Below are positions 41,661 through 50,332 of a stretch of DNA of 54,709 bases, in pieces. The notes below the pieces were generated by a model. It did not search any database, was not told the origin of the DNA, and was given only the letters and a program-made list of their open reading frames with translations. Numbering within the stretch: the first letter of the stretch is position 1; every line of letters starts with the position of its first letter. The DNA lies in assembly GCA_001830425.1 (NCBI GenBank), contig MIAA01000036.1, forward strand, positions 1 to 54,709, in the 5' to 3' direction. The DNA is from Rhodospirillales bacterium RIFCSPLOWO2_02_FULL_58_16. Lineage in GTDB: Bacteria > Pseudomonadota > Alphaproteobacteria > Rhodospirillales > 2-02-FULL-58-16. Both the position numbers and the translations under genes were made by a program.

Positions 41661-42263
41661 TTATTCCGCCTTGTTTTTCAGCCTCAGCAGGGTCCATAGG
41701 GTCCACAGGCAATAGACGGAGGCGCCGATACCGCAAGCAATGAAAAAAGGCTCCAGGTAGCCGAGCCAGGTGATGGGGGCCAGCAGGTAAATGCCGTCTT
41801 CCAGCTCGAAACCGGCGAATCCGGGATAGCCGACGGTCTCGCCGCCCAACGCCTTGTCGATGTTGAGGTTAAGGAACATGGACAGGATGGCGGAAGTCGT
41901 CCCCGCTACGCCGAGGACGACCGCCCAGCTTCCCAACGGCCCGTTATACAAGCCGGCGCCGATGCAAAAGAACAGCGTTCCGTAACTCAGCGCCCCGGCA
42001 ATGTAATCAAGGAAGTAGCCGAGCCTGGAAGAGGAGGCCTGCTGGCGCGCCAATTCACCGTCAAAATGATCCATGAAGCGGGCCAGCACGAATAAACCGG
42101 CTCCCCAGTTAGCCATTTGCGAATCGCCGACGGCGAACAGGCCGGCGCCGGCAAGCGCCGTCAACAACGATAAAATCGTAAGGTGATTGGGGGTAACCGG
42201 CGTATTAACCAGCGGTTTAACGAGTATGCGGGCGATTCGCTGATCCCAGGGAGGACCTTGCAT
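41661..42263 (-). CDS. CDP-alcohol phosphatidyltransferase-family protein, copy 2 (active-site Asp missing)
   Basis: A 200-aa paralogue of copy 1 (TPVTPNHLTILSLL versus TAVTPNHLTTVRL). The motif reads DHFDGELARQQASSSRLGYFLD-YIAG: the first three aspartates are present, but the fourth, which is the proposed catalytic base, is Gly. Several TM helices follow. The start is ATG at 42263 with AAGGAG six bases before; a frame to 42299 is an overextension. It is divergent from the RND gene, and the region between (42264-42369) includes a direct repeat AAGCGCCTGTT. It may be inactive or have changed its chemistry. Confidence 0.82.
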   Translation of the reverse strand: MQGPPWDQRIARILVKPLVNTPVTPNHLTILSLLTALAGAGLFAVGDSQMANWGAGLFVLARFMDHFDGELARQQASSSRLGYFLDYIAGALSYGTLFFCIGAGLYNGPLGSWAVVLGVAGTTSAILSMFLNLNIDKALGGETVGYPGFAGFELEDGIYLLAPITWLGYLEPFFIACGIGASVYCLWTLWTLLRLKNKAE

Positions 42264-42369
42264 CGGAAACTCCTTAAAAGACGGCCTGAATGATGACACG
42301 CTTGGCAGGCCGACGCTTTCGGCACTATAAGCGCCTGTTAAGCGCCTGTTAAATGTATGGATTTGAATT

Positions 42370-45006
42370 ATGCTCGACGCCGCCGCAAAAGCCTATCGCC
42401 GATTTCTCGTGCGTTGGGTTGACTACGTTCGCCGATTTGCTCTGTTGGTTATCTTCGCCTCAACGGCTGCCTCTGTCGGTTCGGTCTATTATCTGTCCAA
42501 TAACATTTCGATTAACACCAAAACTACCGATATGTTGTCGTCGGAGCTTCAATTCCGCAAGGATTCGGCGGAGCTTAATGCCGCCTTTCCCCAGTTTTCG
42601 GACAACATTCTGGTCGTAATCGAGGGTGAAACCCCGGATTTGGCCGATGACGCCACCTTGATGCTGGCGGCGCGATTGCGCCAATACCCCGAGCTGTTCG
42701 GCGGTGTCTACGACATTGCCGGAGACCATTTTTTCCGCCGCAACGGGTTGCTTTTTCTTAATGAGAATGACTTAAATGAACTAAGCGACCGCTTGGCCGA
42801 GGCTCAACCGTTTCTCGGCAAGTTATGGCAGGACATGAGTCTGCGCGGCCTGTTCAAAATGCTGGAGCTGGTTATCGACGAAACCGGCAAGAAGGACGGC
42901 AAGGCGCCGATAGAGATAAGCGCCTTGCTGAATTCCATCGCCGATGTTGCGGAAAAACAGGCCGCCGGAAAGTTCTCGAGCCTGTCCTGGCATGATCTTA
43001 TGCGCGGCAAGACCGGCGCAAAAAAGGACAAACGACGCTTTCTTATGATTCAACCGGCGTTGGATTTCAGCACCCTGCAACCGGCAATCAAGGCCATGAA
43101 AGCGTTGAGAGGCCATGCCCGCGAGTTATCTCTGGATAAACAACGCGGAGTGAGCGTCCGTCTCACCGGCTCGGCGGCGTTGGGGCATGAGGAGATGATG
43201 AGCGTACAGGAGGGCATGGGCATGGCCGCCCTGTTGTCGCTGTTCCTGGTCGGCGGCTTGTTGATTATCGGGCTGCGCTCGGTTCGCCTCCTCATCGCCA
43301 TTTTCGCCACCCTGATTATGGGGCTGATCTGGAACGCCGCCTTTGCCATCGCCGCCTTCGGGCAGCTTAATCTTTTATCGGTGGCCTTTGCGGTGCTGTT
43401 CATCGGTCTCAGCGACGAGTTCGGGGTTCATCTGGCCCTTCGTTACAAGGAGGGAATAGATAACAATGAGTCGCATGCGGCGGCGCTTCGCCACGCCGCC
43501 GACGGCGGCGGCGACGCCTTGACGCTGTGCGCCGTATCCGCCGCTATCGCCTTCTATTCCTTTCTGCCGACGGATTATATCGGACTGGCTGAACTCGGCC
43601 TTATCGCCGGCACCGGGATGTTCATCGCCCTGTTCGCCAATATGACCATATTGCCGGCCGTTCTTACGCTGTCGCCTTTGTCTGCGGAGCCGAAAACAGA
43701 TGAGCGCGAACTGTCCGCCTCGGCGGAGTGGTTCGGCTACAGCCACGCCAAATCAATCGCCTGGGCGGCGCTGGTCCTCGGGCTTGCCGCAGCGGTATTT
43801 TTGCCGAAAGCCGGGTTCGATTCCGATCCCCTGAATCTGAAAGACCCGAAGTCGGAGTCGGTGTCCACCCTGTTTGACCTGATGGATGATTCCCGCACCA
43901 GTCCTTATTCCATCACCGTTCTCGCCAATAATCTTGATCAGGCTGAAGAACTTGCCGGCAGGCTTGATGTCCTTGGCGAGGTGGATTCTACGGAAACCCT
44001 TGCCGACTATGTTCCCGTGGACCAGGACAAGAAACTGGAAATTATCGGCGCCATGGCATTGTTCCTTGCCCCGTCGCTATCGGCTGAAGGCAAGACGCCG
44101 CCGCCGGCGAAAGGACGCGCCGAAGCGCTTGCTTCGCTCAGGGCAAAACTCAGGCTGCCGGCCACGGGGGATCATGCGGCAAGCGCCCGTCGTCTTGAGG
44201 CCGCCTTCTCGGGGCTGATCAAAGAATCTTCCGTTGACGGAGACGTATTGAATGAGCTTGAGGCAAGACTGCTTTCAGGCCTTCCCGGCCGGCTTCGCGT
44301 CCTGCGGGAGTCCCTGACGGCCGAACCGGTCACCATAAAAGATATCCCCGCCACCTTGCGCGATCACCATATCGCCGCCGACGGCCGGGCGCGGCTTAAG
44401 GTTTATCCCAAGGAAAACCTGCAAAACAAGGAGGCGCTTTACCGCTTCGTCAATGCCGTGCGCAGCATCGCGCCCCACTCTACCGGAATGCCGGTGGTCA
44501 TACTGGAGGCCGGCAATACGGTAGTCGCCGCCTTTTGGCAGGCGGCATTGCTGGCCGTCAGCGGCATCTCGCTGATGCTTTTGGTGGTGTTGCGGTCCTT
44601 CCGCGACAGCCTGCTGGTGTTCGCGCCGCTGTTGCTGGCGTCGCTGCTGACCGTCGCCATATCGGTTTTGTTCAACATTCCGTTCAACCTCGCCAACATT
44701 ATAGCGTTGCCTCTTTTGTTCGGGCTTGGCGTGGCGAGCGGCATTCATCTGGTAATCCGTGAACGCGAGGAGGCCGGATCGGCCGCCGCCTTGATGACCA
44801 GCACCCCCCGCGCCGTGCTGTTCAGCGCGCTTACCACCATCGGATCGTTCGGCTCCATGGCCTTGTCCGGCCATCCCGGAACGTCAAGCATGGGCGTGTT
44901 GCTGACCATCACCATCACGCTGAGTCTGTTAAGCACCCTGTTTGTGTTGCCGGCGCTGATGGTCATCTGGCCGCCGGTAATTAAAAATAATAAGGGGAAT
45001 ACATGA
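42370..45006 (+). CDS. RND/MMPL-family lipid exporter (HpnN-like)
   Basis: An 878-aa inner-membrane transporter with two homologous halves: TM1 (~25-45), a large periplasmic loop, a five-TM bundle (~225-410), second loop, second TM bundle (~700-870). The motifs FIGLSDEFGVHLALRYKEG and LFGLGVASGIHLVIREREE mark the transmembrane relay. This matches the HpnN family, known for moving hopanoids to the outer membrane in Rhodopseudomonas. No squalene-hopene cyclase is in the window. Encoded with a CDP-alcohol enzyme (ATGA overlap), so a polar lipid cargo is likely. Confidence 0.85.
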   Translation: MLDAAAKAYRRFLVRWVDYVRRFALLVIFASTAASVGSVYYLSNNISINTKTTDMLSSELQFRKDSAELNAAFPQFSDNILVVIEGETPDLADDATLMLAARLRQYPELFGGVYDIAGDHFFRRNGLLFLNENDLNELSDRLAEAQPFLGKLWQDMSLRGLFKMLELVIDETGKKDGKAPIEISALLNSIADVAEKQAAGKFSSLSWHDLMRGKTGAKKDKRRFLMIQPALDFSTLQPAIKAMKALRGHARELSLDKQRGVSVRLTGSAALGHEEMMSVQEGMGMAALLSLFLVGGLLIIGLRSVRLLIAIFATLIMGLIWNAAFAIAAFGQLNLLSVAFAVLFIGLSDEFGVHLALRYKEGIDNNESHAAALRHAADGGGDALTLCAVSAAIAFYSFLPTDYIGLAELGLIAGTGMFIALFANMTILPAVLTLSPLSAEPKTDERELSASAEWFGYSHAKSIAWAALVLGLAAAVFLPKAGFDSDPLNLKDPKSESVSTLFDLMDDSRTSPYSITVLANNLDQAEELAGRLDVLGEVDSTETLADYVPVDQDKKLEIIGAMALFLAPSLSAEGKTPPPAKGRAEALASLRAKLRLPATGDHAASARRLEAAFSGLIKESSVDGDVLNELEARLLSGLPGRLRVLRESLTAEPVTIKDIPATLRDHHIAADGRARLKVYPKENLQNKEALYRFVNAVRSIAPHSTGMPVVILEAGNTVVAAFWQAALLAVSGISLMLLVVLRSFRDSLLVFAPLLLASLLTVAISVLFNIPFNLANIIALPLLFGLGVASGIHLVIREREEAGSAAALMTSTPRAVLFSALTTIGSFGSMALSGHPGTSSMGVLLTITITLSLLSTLFVLPALMVIWPPVIKNNKGNT

Positions 45007-45716
45007 CGACCGGCCCGAAGCAACCCTATGTGCCGCCGCCGCCAAAGACCCTGTTTCCCCTGGTCCGACATCTATCGTTTTTCATGACTCCGCTGCTCGC
45101 AAAAACGCCGATCAGCGCCAATCAGACAACCACGATCTCGATGCTTTCAGGGCTTGGTTGCGCATGGGCGATGACGCGAGGGAGCTGGGCCATGGAAACG
45201 GCCGGCGGCGTCATGCTGGTTTTGTGTTACATCCTTGATAATTGTGACGGCGAGATCGCCCGCATCAAGGATCAATGCTCAACGTTCGGCATGCACTATG
45301 ACAGCTTCGTTGATTTTATCGTTCATGTCGGGTTCTTCGCCGGCCTCGGCGTCGGGGTCGCCGGATCGACCGGGCAAGAGGCATGGCTGTGGATGGGGAT
45401 GGCGGCGGCGGCGGGGGGAACCGTCAACTATGTCATCAGCCTCTTTTTCGCCGCCAAAACCCGCCGAAAGCATGAAGATGCGGGCGATTACGATCCCACC
45501 GGGCGTCTGGCCGCCGAAAAACCCGTGACGCCTGAAAAATGGCAGGAATGGGCTGTCTTCATATTACGCGAACTCAGCCGCGCCGATTTTTGTTTTATCG
45601 TTCTCGGGCTTGCCCTTTTCGATTTGACCTGGGTGCTTTTGCCGGCCGGGGCCGTCGGCGCCCAGGTCTACTGGGCGGCGCTTTTCATCCGTAACGTCAA
45701 CGAGTTTCATGTTTAG
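45003..45716 (+). CDS. CDP-alcohol phosphatidyltransferase-family protein, copy 3
   Basis: A 237-aa membrane enzyme with the complete motif DNCDGEIARIKDQCSTFGMH-YDSFVD (all four Asp). The N-terminus has a Pro-rich start (YVPPPPKTLFPLVR) and the conserved-looking PISANQTTTISML. A ~60-residue soluble insert with AAKTRRKHEDAGDYDPTGR distinguishes it from copies 1 and 2. ATG overlaps the stop of the RND gene (ATGA) and the gene runs 11 bases before the flippase-like gene, so all three are one unit. Probable lipid head-group transferase. Confidence 0.87.
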   Translation: MTTGPKQPYVPPPPKTLFPLVRHLSFFMTPLLAKTPISANQTTTISMLSGLGCAWAMTRGSWAMETAGGVMLVLCYILDNCDGEIARIKDQCSTFGMHYDSFVDFIVHVGFFAGLGVGVAGSTGQEAWLWMGMAAAAGGTVNYVISLFFAAKTRRKHEDAGDYDPTGRLAAEKPVTPEKWQEWAVFILRELSRADFCFIVLGLALFDLTWVLLPAGAVGAQVYWAALFIRNVNEFHV

Positions 45717-45727
45717 GGAATGTCGGC

Positions 45728-46717
45728 TTGCGCTATCTGAAATTCCTCTATCTTGCAATCGGCCTCGGTCTCCTGGTTCTGGTGCTTGGTGAGACTGATA
45801 TTGCCGATGTGAGTGAACGGGTAATTCAGGTCGGATGGGGGCTGGCCGTGATTTTCGGCCTTTATCTCATCGCCTTCACCATTGACTCCTTCACCTGGCA
45901 GATGGCGCTGGTTGAGGTTCCGCTGAACGGCGTCTGGATGTATCGAACCTGGAAGGCGCGGATGGTAGGCGAGGTTTTCAACACGGTAATGCCGGCCGCC
46001 GGCATGGGTGGCGAGCCGGTCAAGGCCATACTGCTGAAGAAATACTACGGCATCGGATACCGCGAGGGAACGGCGTCGCTGATCCTCGGCAAAACCATCA
46101 ACATGGCCTCCCTGATGATTTTCCTCATCGGCGGCTTTGTCCTTATGTGGAGCGCGCCGGCGCTGCCCTTATCCTACAAGTTCGTCTCCGGCCTGGGACT
46201 TTTGACCCTGGGAATGGGCATCGGCCTGTTTTTCATCATTCAACGGCTGAAAATTACATCAATTACCGGCGCCTGGATCGGTCGTCGGCGAATCGGCGCC
46301 TGGGTCAACGGCGTGGTCCACCACATCCATGACATGGACGAGCGGCTGGTCCGTTTTTACACTCAACACAAGCGGCGGTTCGCCGGCGCGGTGATGCTGG
46401 CCCTGGTCAACTGGCTGCTCGGCGCCGCCGAAGTCTATTATTCGATGCTGTTTCTCGGGCATCCGATATCCCTGGCCGATGCCTGGATTATCGAGGCGGC
46501 GGCGCAACTGGTGCGCGCCGGAGCATTCTTTATTCCGGCCGGGATCGGCATTCAGGAGGGCGTGTTCTTTGTCGTCTGCTCGGCGATGACCGGAGTTCCG
46601 GCGCTGGGGGTGGCGGTGGCGGTGGTGCGACGAATCCGCGAAGCGTTGTGGCTGGCGTGGGGAACGCTCCTCGGCTTCATGTTCACCTTGATGCCGGAGC
46701 ATGAAGCCGCGAAATGA
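45728..46717 (+). CDS. Flippase-like lysylphosphatidylglycerol synthase TM family (HpnL-like)
   Basis: A 329-aa polytopic protein of the PF03706 family: TM segments at ~2-20, 35-52, an elongated block including NTVMPAAGMGGEPVKAILLKKYYGIGYREGTASLILGKTIN (family signature), and more TM helices up to ~320. Relatives flip lipids, as in MprF; HpnL is a hopanoid-linked member. TTG start at 45728. Lacks any catalytic aminoacyl-transferase domain. Coupled by position to the CDP-alcohol enzyme, suggesting that it flips the product. Confidence 0.82.
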   Translation: MRYLKFLYLAIGLGLLVLVLGETDIADVSERVIQVGWGLAVIFGLYLIAFTIDSFTWQMALVEVPLNGVWMYRTWKARMVGEVFNTVMPAAGMGGEPVKAILLKKYYGIGYREGTASLILGKTINMASLMIFLIGGFVLMWSAPALPLSYKFVSGLGLLTLGMGIGLFFIIQRLKITSITGAWIGRRRIGAWVNGVVHHIHDMDERLVRFYTQHKRRFAGAVMLALVNWLLGAAEVYYSMLFLGHPISLADAWIIEAAAQLVRAGAFFIPAGIGIQEGVFFVVCSAMTGVPALGVAVAVVRRIREALWLAWGTLLGFMFTLMPEHEAAK

Positions 46718-46722
46718 ACCGG

Positions 46723-47361
46723 CTATTTCGCGGTCATGGCTTCGGCTTTTTCATTGAGAACCTTAACGAGTCCGTCAACGCCTGAATTTTTCAGCACCAT
46801 GCGATATTCAGAGCGGCGCACGGCAAGTTCGCTGATCGAATTATCGAGCAACACATCAACGATTTGCCACTGCTCATTATTCATTCTCAGCACATAGGTG
46901 ATGCCCACGGGCGACTTCTGAGGGCGTAAAATCCTGGTTTCAACCAGCAGCGTCTGCTGCGGTCCCGGCCTTTCGCCGACGGTCTCGAAAGCCTCGCCGG
47001 AAAAGCCGTCAAATTGGGACGCATAGGTGCTGATGCTTAATTTCGTGAAGGCATCAGAGAGATTTTTCTGCTGCTCGACGCTTGCCGCATTCCAAAAATC
47101 ACCGGATGCTATCTTTATCATCTTGGGAAAATCGAAGGTCTGCTCAATTTCCGGCGCCAGACGACTATAGCGTCCCTTTATGCCGAGGGCATCGGCTTCT
47201 TTCATTACCGCCAGCAGGTTTCCATGAAATTTCTCGACAATGGCTCGCGGAGTGATGCTTGTAGAGGCGCTTGCGGAGGCGGCGCCGGCGCTGCCGGAAA
47301 GAACCGTCAACGACATAACGAGAAAAACAAGGGCCTTGAGAGTTGTAACGTGGTAATTCAT
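46723..47361 (-). CDS. MlaC/Ttg2D-like (HpnM-like) periplasmic lipid carrier
   Basis: A 212-aa exported protein with a signal peptide (~1-26) and the MlaC/Tol_tol_Ttg2 fold: SRLAPEIEQTFDFPKMIKIASGDFWN, then SISTYASQFDGFSGEAFETVGE and GITYVLRMNNEQWQIVDVLLDN. MlaC ferries phospholipid between the inner-membrane MlaFEDB and the outer-membrane MlaA complex. HpnM is a specialised member. No MlaFEDB genes are in the window. Convergent with the flippase gene, and divergent from mlaA after 223 bases. Confidence 0.85.
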   Translation of the reverse strand: MNYHVTTLKALVFLVMSLTVLSGSAGAASASASTSITPRAIVEKFHGNLLAVMKEADALGIKGRYSRLAPEIEQTFDFPKMIKIASGDFWNAASVEQQKNLSDAFTKLSISTYASQFDGFSGEAFETVGERPGPQQTLLVETRILRPQKSPVGITYVLRMNNEQWQIVDVLLDNSISELAVRRSEYRMVLKNSGVDGLVKVLNEKAEAMTAK

Positions 47362-47584
47362 GCTTTAGATTCCCGGTGGACTATTTTGAAACTATGATGT
47401 TAACCATAGCAGTTTCTAGAACCTTGATGCTTTCCTGACAATAGGGTGTGACAAAAAAACACACATTAACCATAATTTAGATTTTTACGGATATCACGGT
47501 TGCAGAAACGCGGAAGTTAACTTAGATAAGATAACCGAGTCGCGTTCTTCGGGTCGAGGGACATGTTTTTATGGGGAGGCTCTT

Positions 47585-48487
47585 TTGATAAGTTCCAATA
47601 AAGTACTTTACTTCTTTAACGCCCTTTTGCTGACGGGCGCCCTTGTCGCCGGAAGCGCTACGCTTTCAAAGGCCGGTGATTTTGAAAAAACCGCCCCTGT
47701 CGGCATCGATGGTCCCGGAGCGGCGACCGCTGATCAATTGGCGGAAGGCGCCGCCGCCGCAGGCGGTGATGATTTCAACGATCCCATCGAGCCTTTTAAC
47801 CGTTTTATGTTCGATGTTAACGAAGGCATTCAGGACTTCCTGCTCAGGCCCATCAGCACGGTCTATAATTATTTGCCGGCGGGTTTCCGCAACGGCGTAG
47901 GCAACCTCATTCATAACCTCAACACCCCGGTTATCCTGGCCAACGATCTGCTTCAGTTAGAGGGGCAGCGGGCCATGAGGACCTTCGGGCGCTTCGTGAT
48001 CAATACCATTGCGGGCGCCGGCGGCATCGGAGACGTCGCCGGAGACCTGGGCATTCCCTCGCATAAAGAAGACTTCGGACAAACCCTCGGCTCCTACGGC
48101 GTAGGCGAAGGGTTCTATCTTGTCCTGCCGCTGTTCGGACCGTCCAATCCCCGCGACGCCGTCGGCAAGATCTTTGTCGACAGCTATTTCGATCCCCTGT
48201 CCATGTATCTGAAGAATACGGATGAGGATGCGGCCTACTGGTCCATGATGGCCGGCAAGGGCATCAGCGAATATGCTGGCGTGATGGAAGAGCTTAATCA
48301 GATCAAGAGCACGTCCATTGACTACTACGCGGCGATCCGCAGTATGTATCGCCAGAAGCGCAAGGCTGAAATCGGCAACGGCCAGGATACCAACCTTCCG
48401 CCCATTCCTGACCTGGACCTCAGCCTGAATATCGATGATAACAAAAAAGAGAGCGAAACAGCGGCGGCAAGCGTCGTTACCAAGTAG
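47585..48487 (+). CDS. mlaA: MlaA (VacJ-family) outer-membrane lipid-asymmetry lipoprotein
   Basis: A 300-aa protein of the VacJ/MlaA family that removes mislocalised phospholipids from the outer leaflet. Diagnostic: NDPIEPFNRFMFDVNEGIQDFLLRP, TFGRFVINTIAGAGGIGDVA, HKEDFGQTLGSYGVGEGFYLVLPLFGPSNPRDAVG and DPLSMYL. The signal region (~1-31) has no lipobox Cys at the expected place (ATLSKAGD), so it may be a soluble or differently anchored form. TTG start with GGGGAGG upstream. A strong terminator follows. Confidence 0.9.
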   Translation: MISSNKVLYFFNALLLTGALVAGSATLSKAGDFEKTAPVGIDGPGAATADQLAEGAAAAGGDDFNDPIEPFNRFMFDVNEGIQDFLLRPISTVYNYLPAGFRNGVGNLIHNLNTPVILANDLLQLEGQRAMRTFGRFVINTIAGAGGIGDVAGDLGIPSHKEDFGQTLGSYGVGEGFYLVLPLFGPSNPRDAVGKIFVDSYFDPLSMYLKNTDEDAAYWSMMAGKGISEYAGVMEELNQIKSTSIDYYAAIRSMYRQKRKAEIGNGQDTNLPPIPDLDLSLNIDDNKKESETAAASVVTK

Positions 48488-48519
48488 CTCCCGCCTTATC
48501 TGCAAGGCTGAAGAATTTT

Positions 48520-48558
48520 ACCCCCTCCGGGCAGACCGTTCGGAGGGGGTATTCTTTT
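48520..48558 (+). terminator. Rho-independent terminator after mlaA
   Basis: ACCCCCTCCG (48520-48529) pairs with CGGAGGGGGT (48541-48550), 11-base loop, followed by ATTCTTTT. A perfect 10-bp GC stem. Confidence 0.88.
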
Positions 48559-48623
48559 GTCGCGTCCCGTCGCCATCTAAGCCAGGCAACCCCTTGATAT
48601 TAAACGACTTTATCCGCCGGGGC

Positions 48624-48651
48624 TTGACTTTAGGAATGAAACGTGTATGAT
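48624..48651 (+). promoter_or_regulatory. Sigma-70-type promoter for rpoH
   Basis: TTGACT (48624-48629) and TATGAT (48646-48651), spacer 16 bases, ~80 bases before the rpoH start. Close to consensus at both elements. A good match by eye; not verified. Confidence 0.6.
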
Positions 48652-48733
48652 CATCGGCATCGGGCGCCCGTCCGGGGCCTGATATGAGAGCCGGTTGAAT
48701 TCGCATATTGCTTCGAAAAGGAGGATATGGCGC

Positions 48734-49606
48734 ATGTCTTATTCGATGAGCATGAAATTGCCGACCGTTCCGATGGATGGCGGACTGTCGGGTTATTTCC
48801 GTGATATCTGGAAATTTCCCATTCTGGAGCCTCAAGAGGAATACATGCTGGCTCGGCGCTGGCGTGAGCATAACGATATGGAAGCCGCGCATAAGCTGGT
48901 AACCAGCCACTTGCGTCTTGTCGCCAGGATCGCCGTGGGATTTCGCGGCTACGGCCTGCCGGTATCCGATCTTGTTTCCGAGGGGACAATCGGCCTTATG
49001 AAGGCCGTCAAAAAATTTGAGCCGGAGCGCGGGTTCCGCCTTTCCACATACGCCATGTGGTGGATAAAAGCGGCCATTACCGAATACGTTCTTCGTTCGT
49101 GGTCGATGGTCAAGCTGGGAACCATGGCGGCGCAAAAGAAGCTGTTCTTCTCTCTGCGCAAGATCAAATCCGGACTGAACATCCTTGACGGCGAGGAACT
49201 GACTTCGGAACAGGCCGCCGAACTTTCCAGGAAGATGAAGGTGTCGGAGCGCGAGATCATCGACATGAACCGTCGCCTGACGGTGCGCGACCTTTCCCTG
49301 AATGCGCCGCTGTCCCGGGAAGAGACTATGGAATTCCAGGACACCCTCGTCGATGAATCCTCCTCGCCCGAGACCCTGTGCCGGAACAAGGAAGAAATGG
49401 AACAGCGCATGGTTTTCCTGAAAAAAGCCGTCGCCGGACTTTCGCAACGCGAACGCCGCATTTTTACCGAGCGGCGACTGAAGGATGATCCGATGACTCT
49501 TGAGGACCTGGGGACGCGCTATGGAATCAGCCGGGAAAGGGTGCGCCAGATCGAAGTCCGCGCCTTTGAAAAGGTGAAGGCGGCGATTAACGTCAATGGC
49601 CGTTGA
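48734..49606 (+). CDS. rpoH: RNA polymerase sigma-32 factor (RpoH)
   Basis: Heat-shock sigma factor. The start is ATG at 48734, with GGAGG nine bases before it; a longer frame from 48695 is not supported. Product of 290 aa: RpoH-specific region 2.1-2.4 (SDLVSEGTIGLMKAVKKFEPERGFRLSTYAMWWIKAAITEYVLRSWSMVKLGT) includes the sigma-32 box (AAQKKLFFSLRKIKSG), and region 4.2 has DLGTRYGISRERVRQIEVRAFEKVK. Orphan gene with its own promoter. Some alphaproteobacteria have two rpoH paralogues; only one is seen here. Confidence 0.94.
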   Translation: MSYSMSMKLPTVPMDGGLSGYFRDIWKFPILEPQEEYMLARRWREHNDMEAAHKLVTSHLRLVARIAVGFRGYGLPVSDLVSEGTIGLMKAVKKFEPERGFRLSTYAMWWIKAAITEYVLRSWSMVKLGTMAAQKKLFFSLRKIKSGLNILDGEELTSEQAAELSRKMKVSEREIIDMNRRLTVRDLSLNAPLSREETMEFQDTLVDESSSPETLCRNKEEMEQRMVFLKKAVAGLSQRERRIFTERRLKDDPMTLEDLGTRYGISRERVRQIEVRAFEKVKAAINVNGR

Positions 49607-49644
49607 TATTGACCGTTAGTATCACACATACGCAAAACCGTCTT

Positions 49645-49737
49645 GGCCGGACTTGATCCGGCCATCCACGTCTTTTCCTCACACCATTTTCGTACCCGGA
49701 AGACGTGGATGCCCGTGACAAGCACGGGCATGACGGA
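49645..49737. repeat. Triple-hairpin intergenic repeat
   Basis: Three consecutive inverted repeats: GGCCGG-ACTTGAT-CCGGCC (49645-49663), ATCCACGTCTT...AAGACGTGGAT (49664-49674 with 49700-49710), and GCCCGTG-ACAAG-CACGGGC (49711-49729). The last arms resemble the common alphaproteobacterial CACGGGCATGACGG-type repeat. It is flanked by near-identical 18-bp direct copies, CGTCAATGGCCG(T/C)TGATA, at 49591 and 49757. Confidence 0.75.
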
Positions 49738-49796
49738 GGGGTTCGTTTCGAGTCATCGTCAATGGCCGCTGATACAATATCAACGCTGTCGGAGGG

Positions 49797-50330
49797 TCAC
49801 CGGGGATTCTTTAAGATAACGGCAACCGCTTCGCCGAGGGATGAGACGATGAAATCCGCCGCCTCGGCAGGTGGTTCGTCGTAGCCGAAGTCGATCCATA
49901 TAGAGGCGCATCCGGCGGCTTTTCCGGCGGCGGCGTCTTTCCATCGATCACCGATCAGGAAGCTGGCGGATAGGTCTATGCCGAAGCGCTCGGCGGCGTC
50001 ATTAAGCATCCCCGGCTGCGGCTTGCGGCATTTACAGCCGTCGCCGTCATCGTGACAGCAGACAAAAATATCATTCAGCGCCAGAAGCCCCCGCAGTTTT
50101 TTATGCATGGCCTCCACCGCCTCGCGTTTCATCTTTCCCCTGGCGACATCGGGCTGGTTAGTGACGACGATGGTCAAAAAGCCCGCCTTGCGCAGACTTT
50201 CCACGGCTTCAACGGCGCCGGGGAGAATCTCCATTTCTTCCAAACTGACCGGCGCGAAGGGGATTCCTTGGCGAATTACCGCCCGCGTCAAAACCCCGTC
50301 ACGGTCGAGAAACACGGCCTTCGCCGCCAT
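49797..50330 (-). CDS. HAD-family heptose bisphosphate phosphatase (GmhB-like)
   Basis: A 177-aa HAD phosphatase: nucleophile motif FLDRDGVL, TNQPDVARG, a zinc-loop with CHDDGDGCKCRKPQPGM, and IGDRWKDAAAG. All are signatures of D,D-heptose-1,7-bisphosphate phosphatase, used in LPS and capsule heptose routes. Start ATG at 50330, two bases after the SIS gene stop; the frame extends to 50366, which is unlikely. In an operon with the GmhA-like gene, but no heptose kinase or epimerase is nearby, so the sugar is uncertain. Confidence 0.87.
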   Translation of the reverse strand: MAAKAVFLDRDGVLTRAVIRQGIPFAPVSLEEMEILPGAVEAVESLRKAGFLTIVVTNQPDVARGKMKREAVEAMHKKLRGLLALNDIFVCCHDDGDGCKCRKPQPGMLNDAAERFGIDLSASFLIGDRWKDAAAGKAAGCASIWIDFGYDEPPAEAADFIVSSLGEAVAVILKNPR

Positions 50331-50332
50331 GA

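Noticed and set aside
42370-48487. Hopanoid biosynthesis cluster
   Set aside because: HpnN, HpnL and HpnM-like transport proteins are present but no squalene/phytoene synthase-like genes, cyclase or radical SAM HpnH are seen; the enzymes here are phosphonate and CDP-alcohol types.
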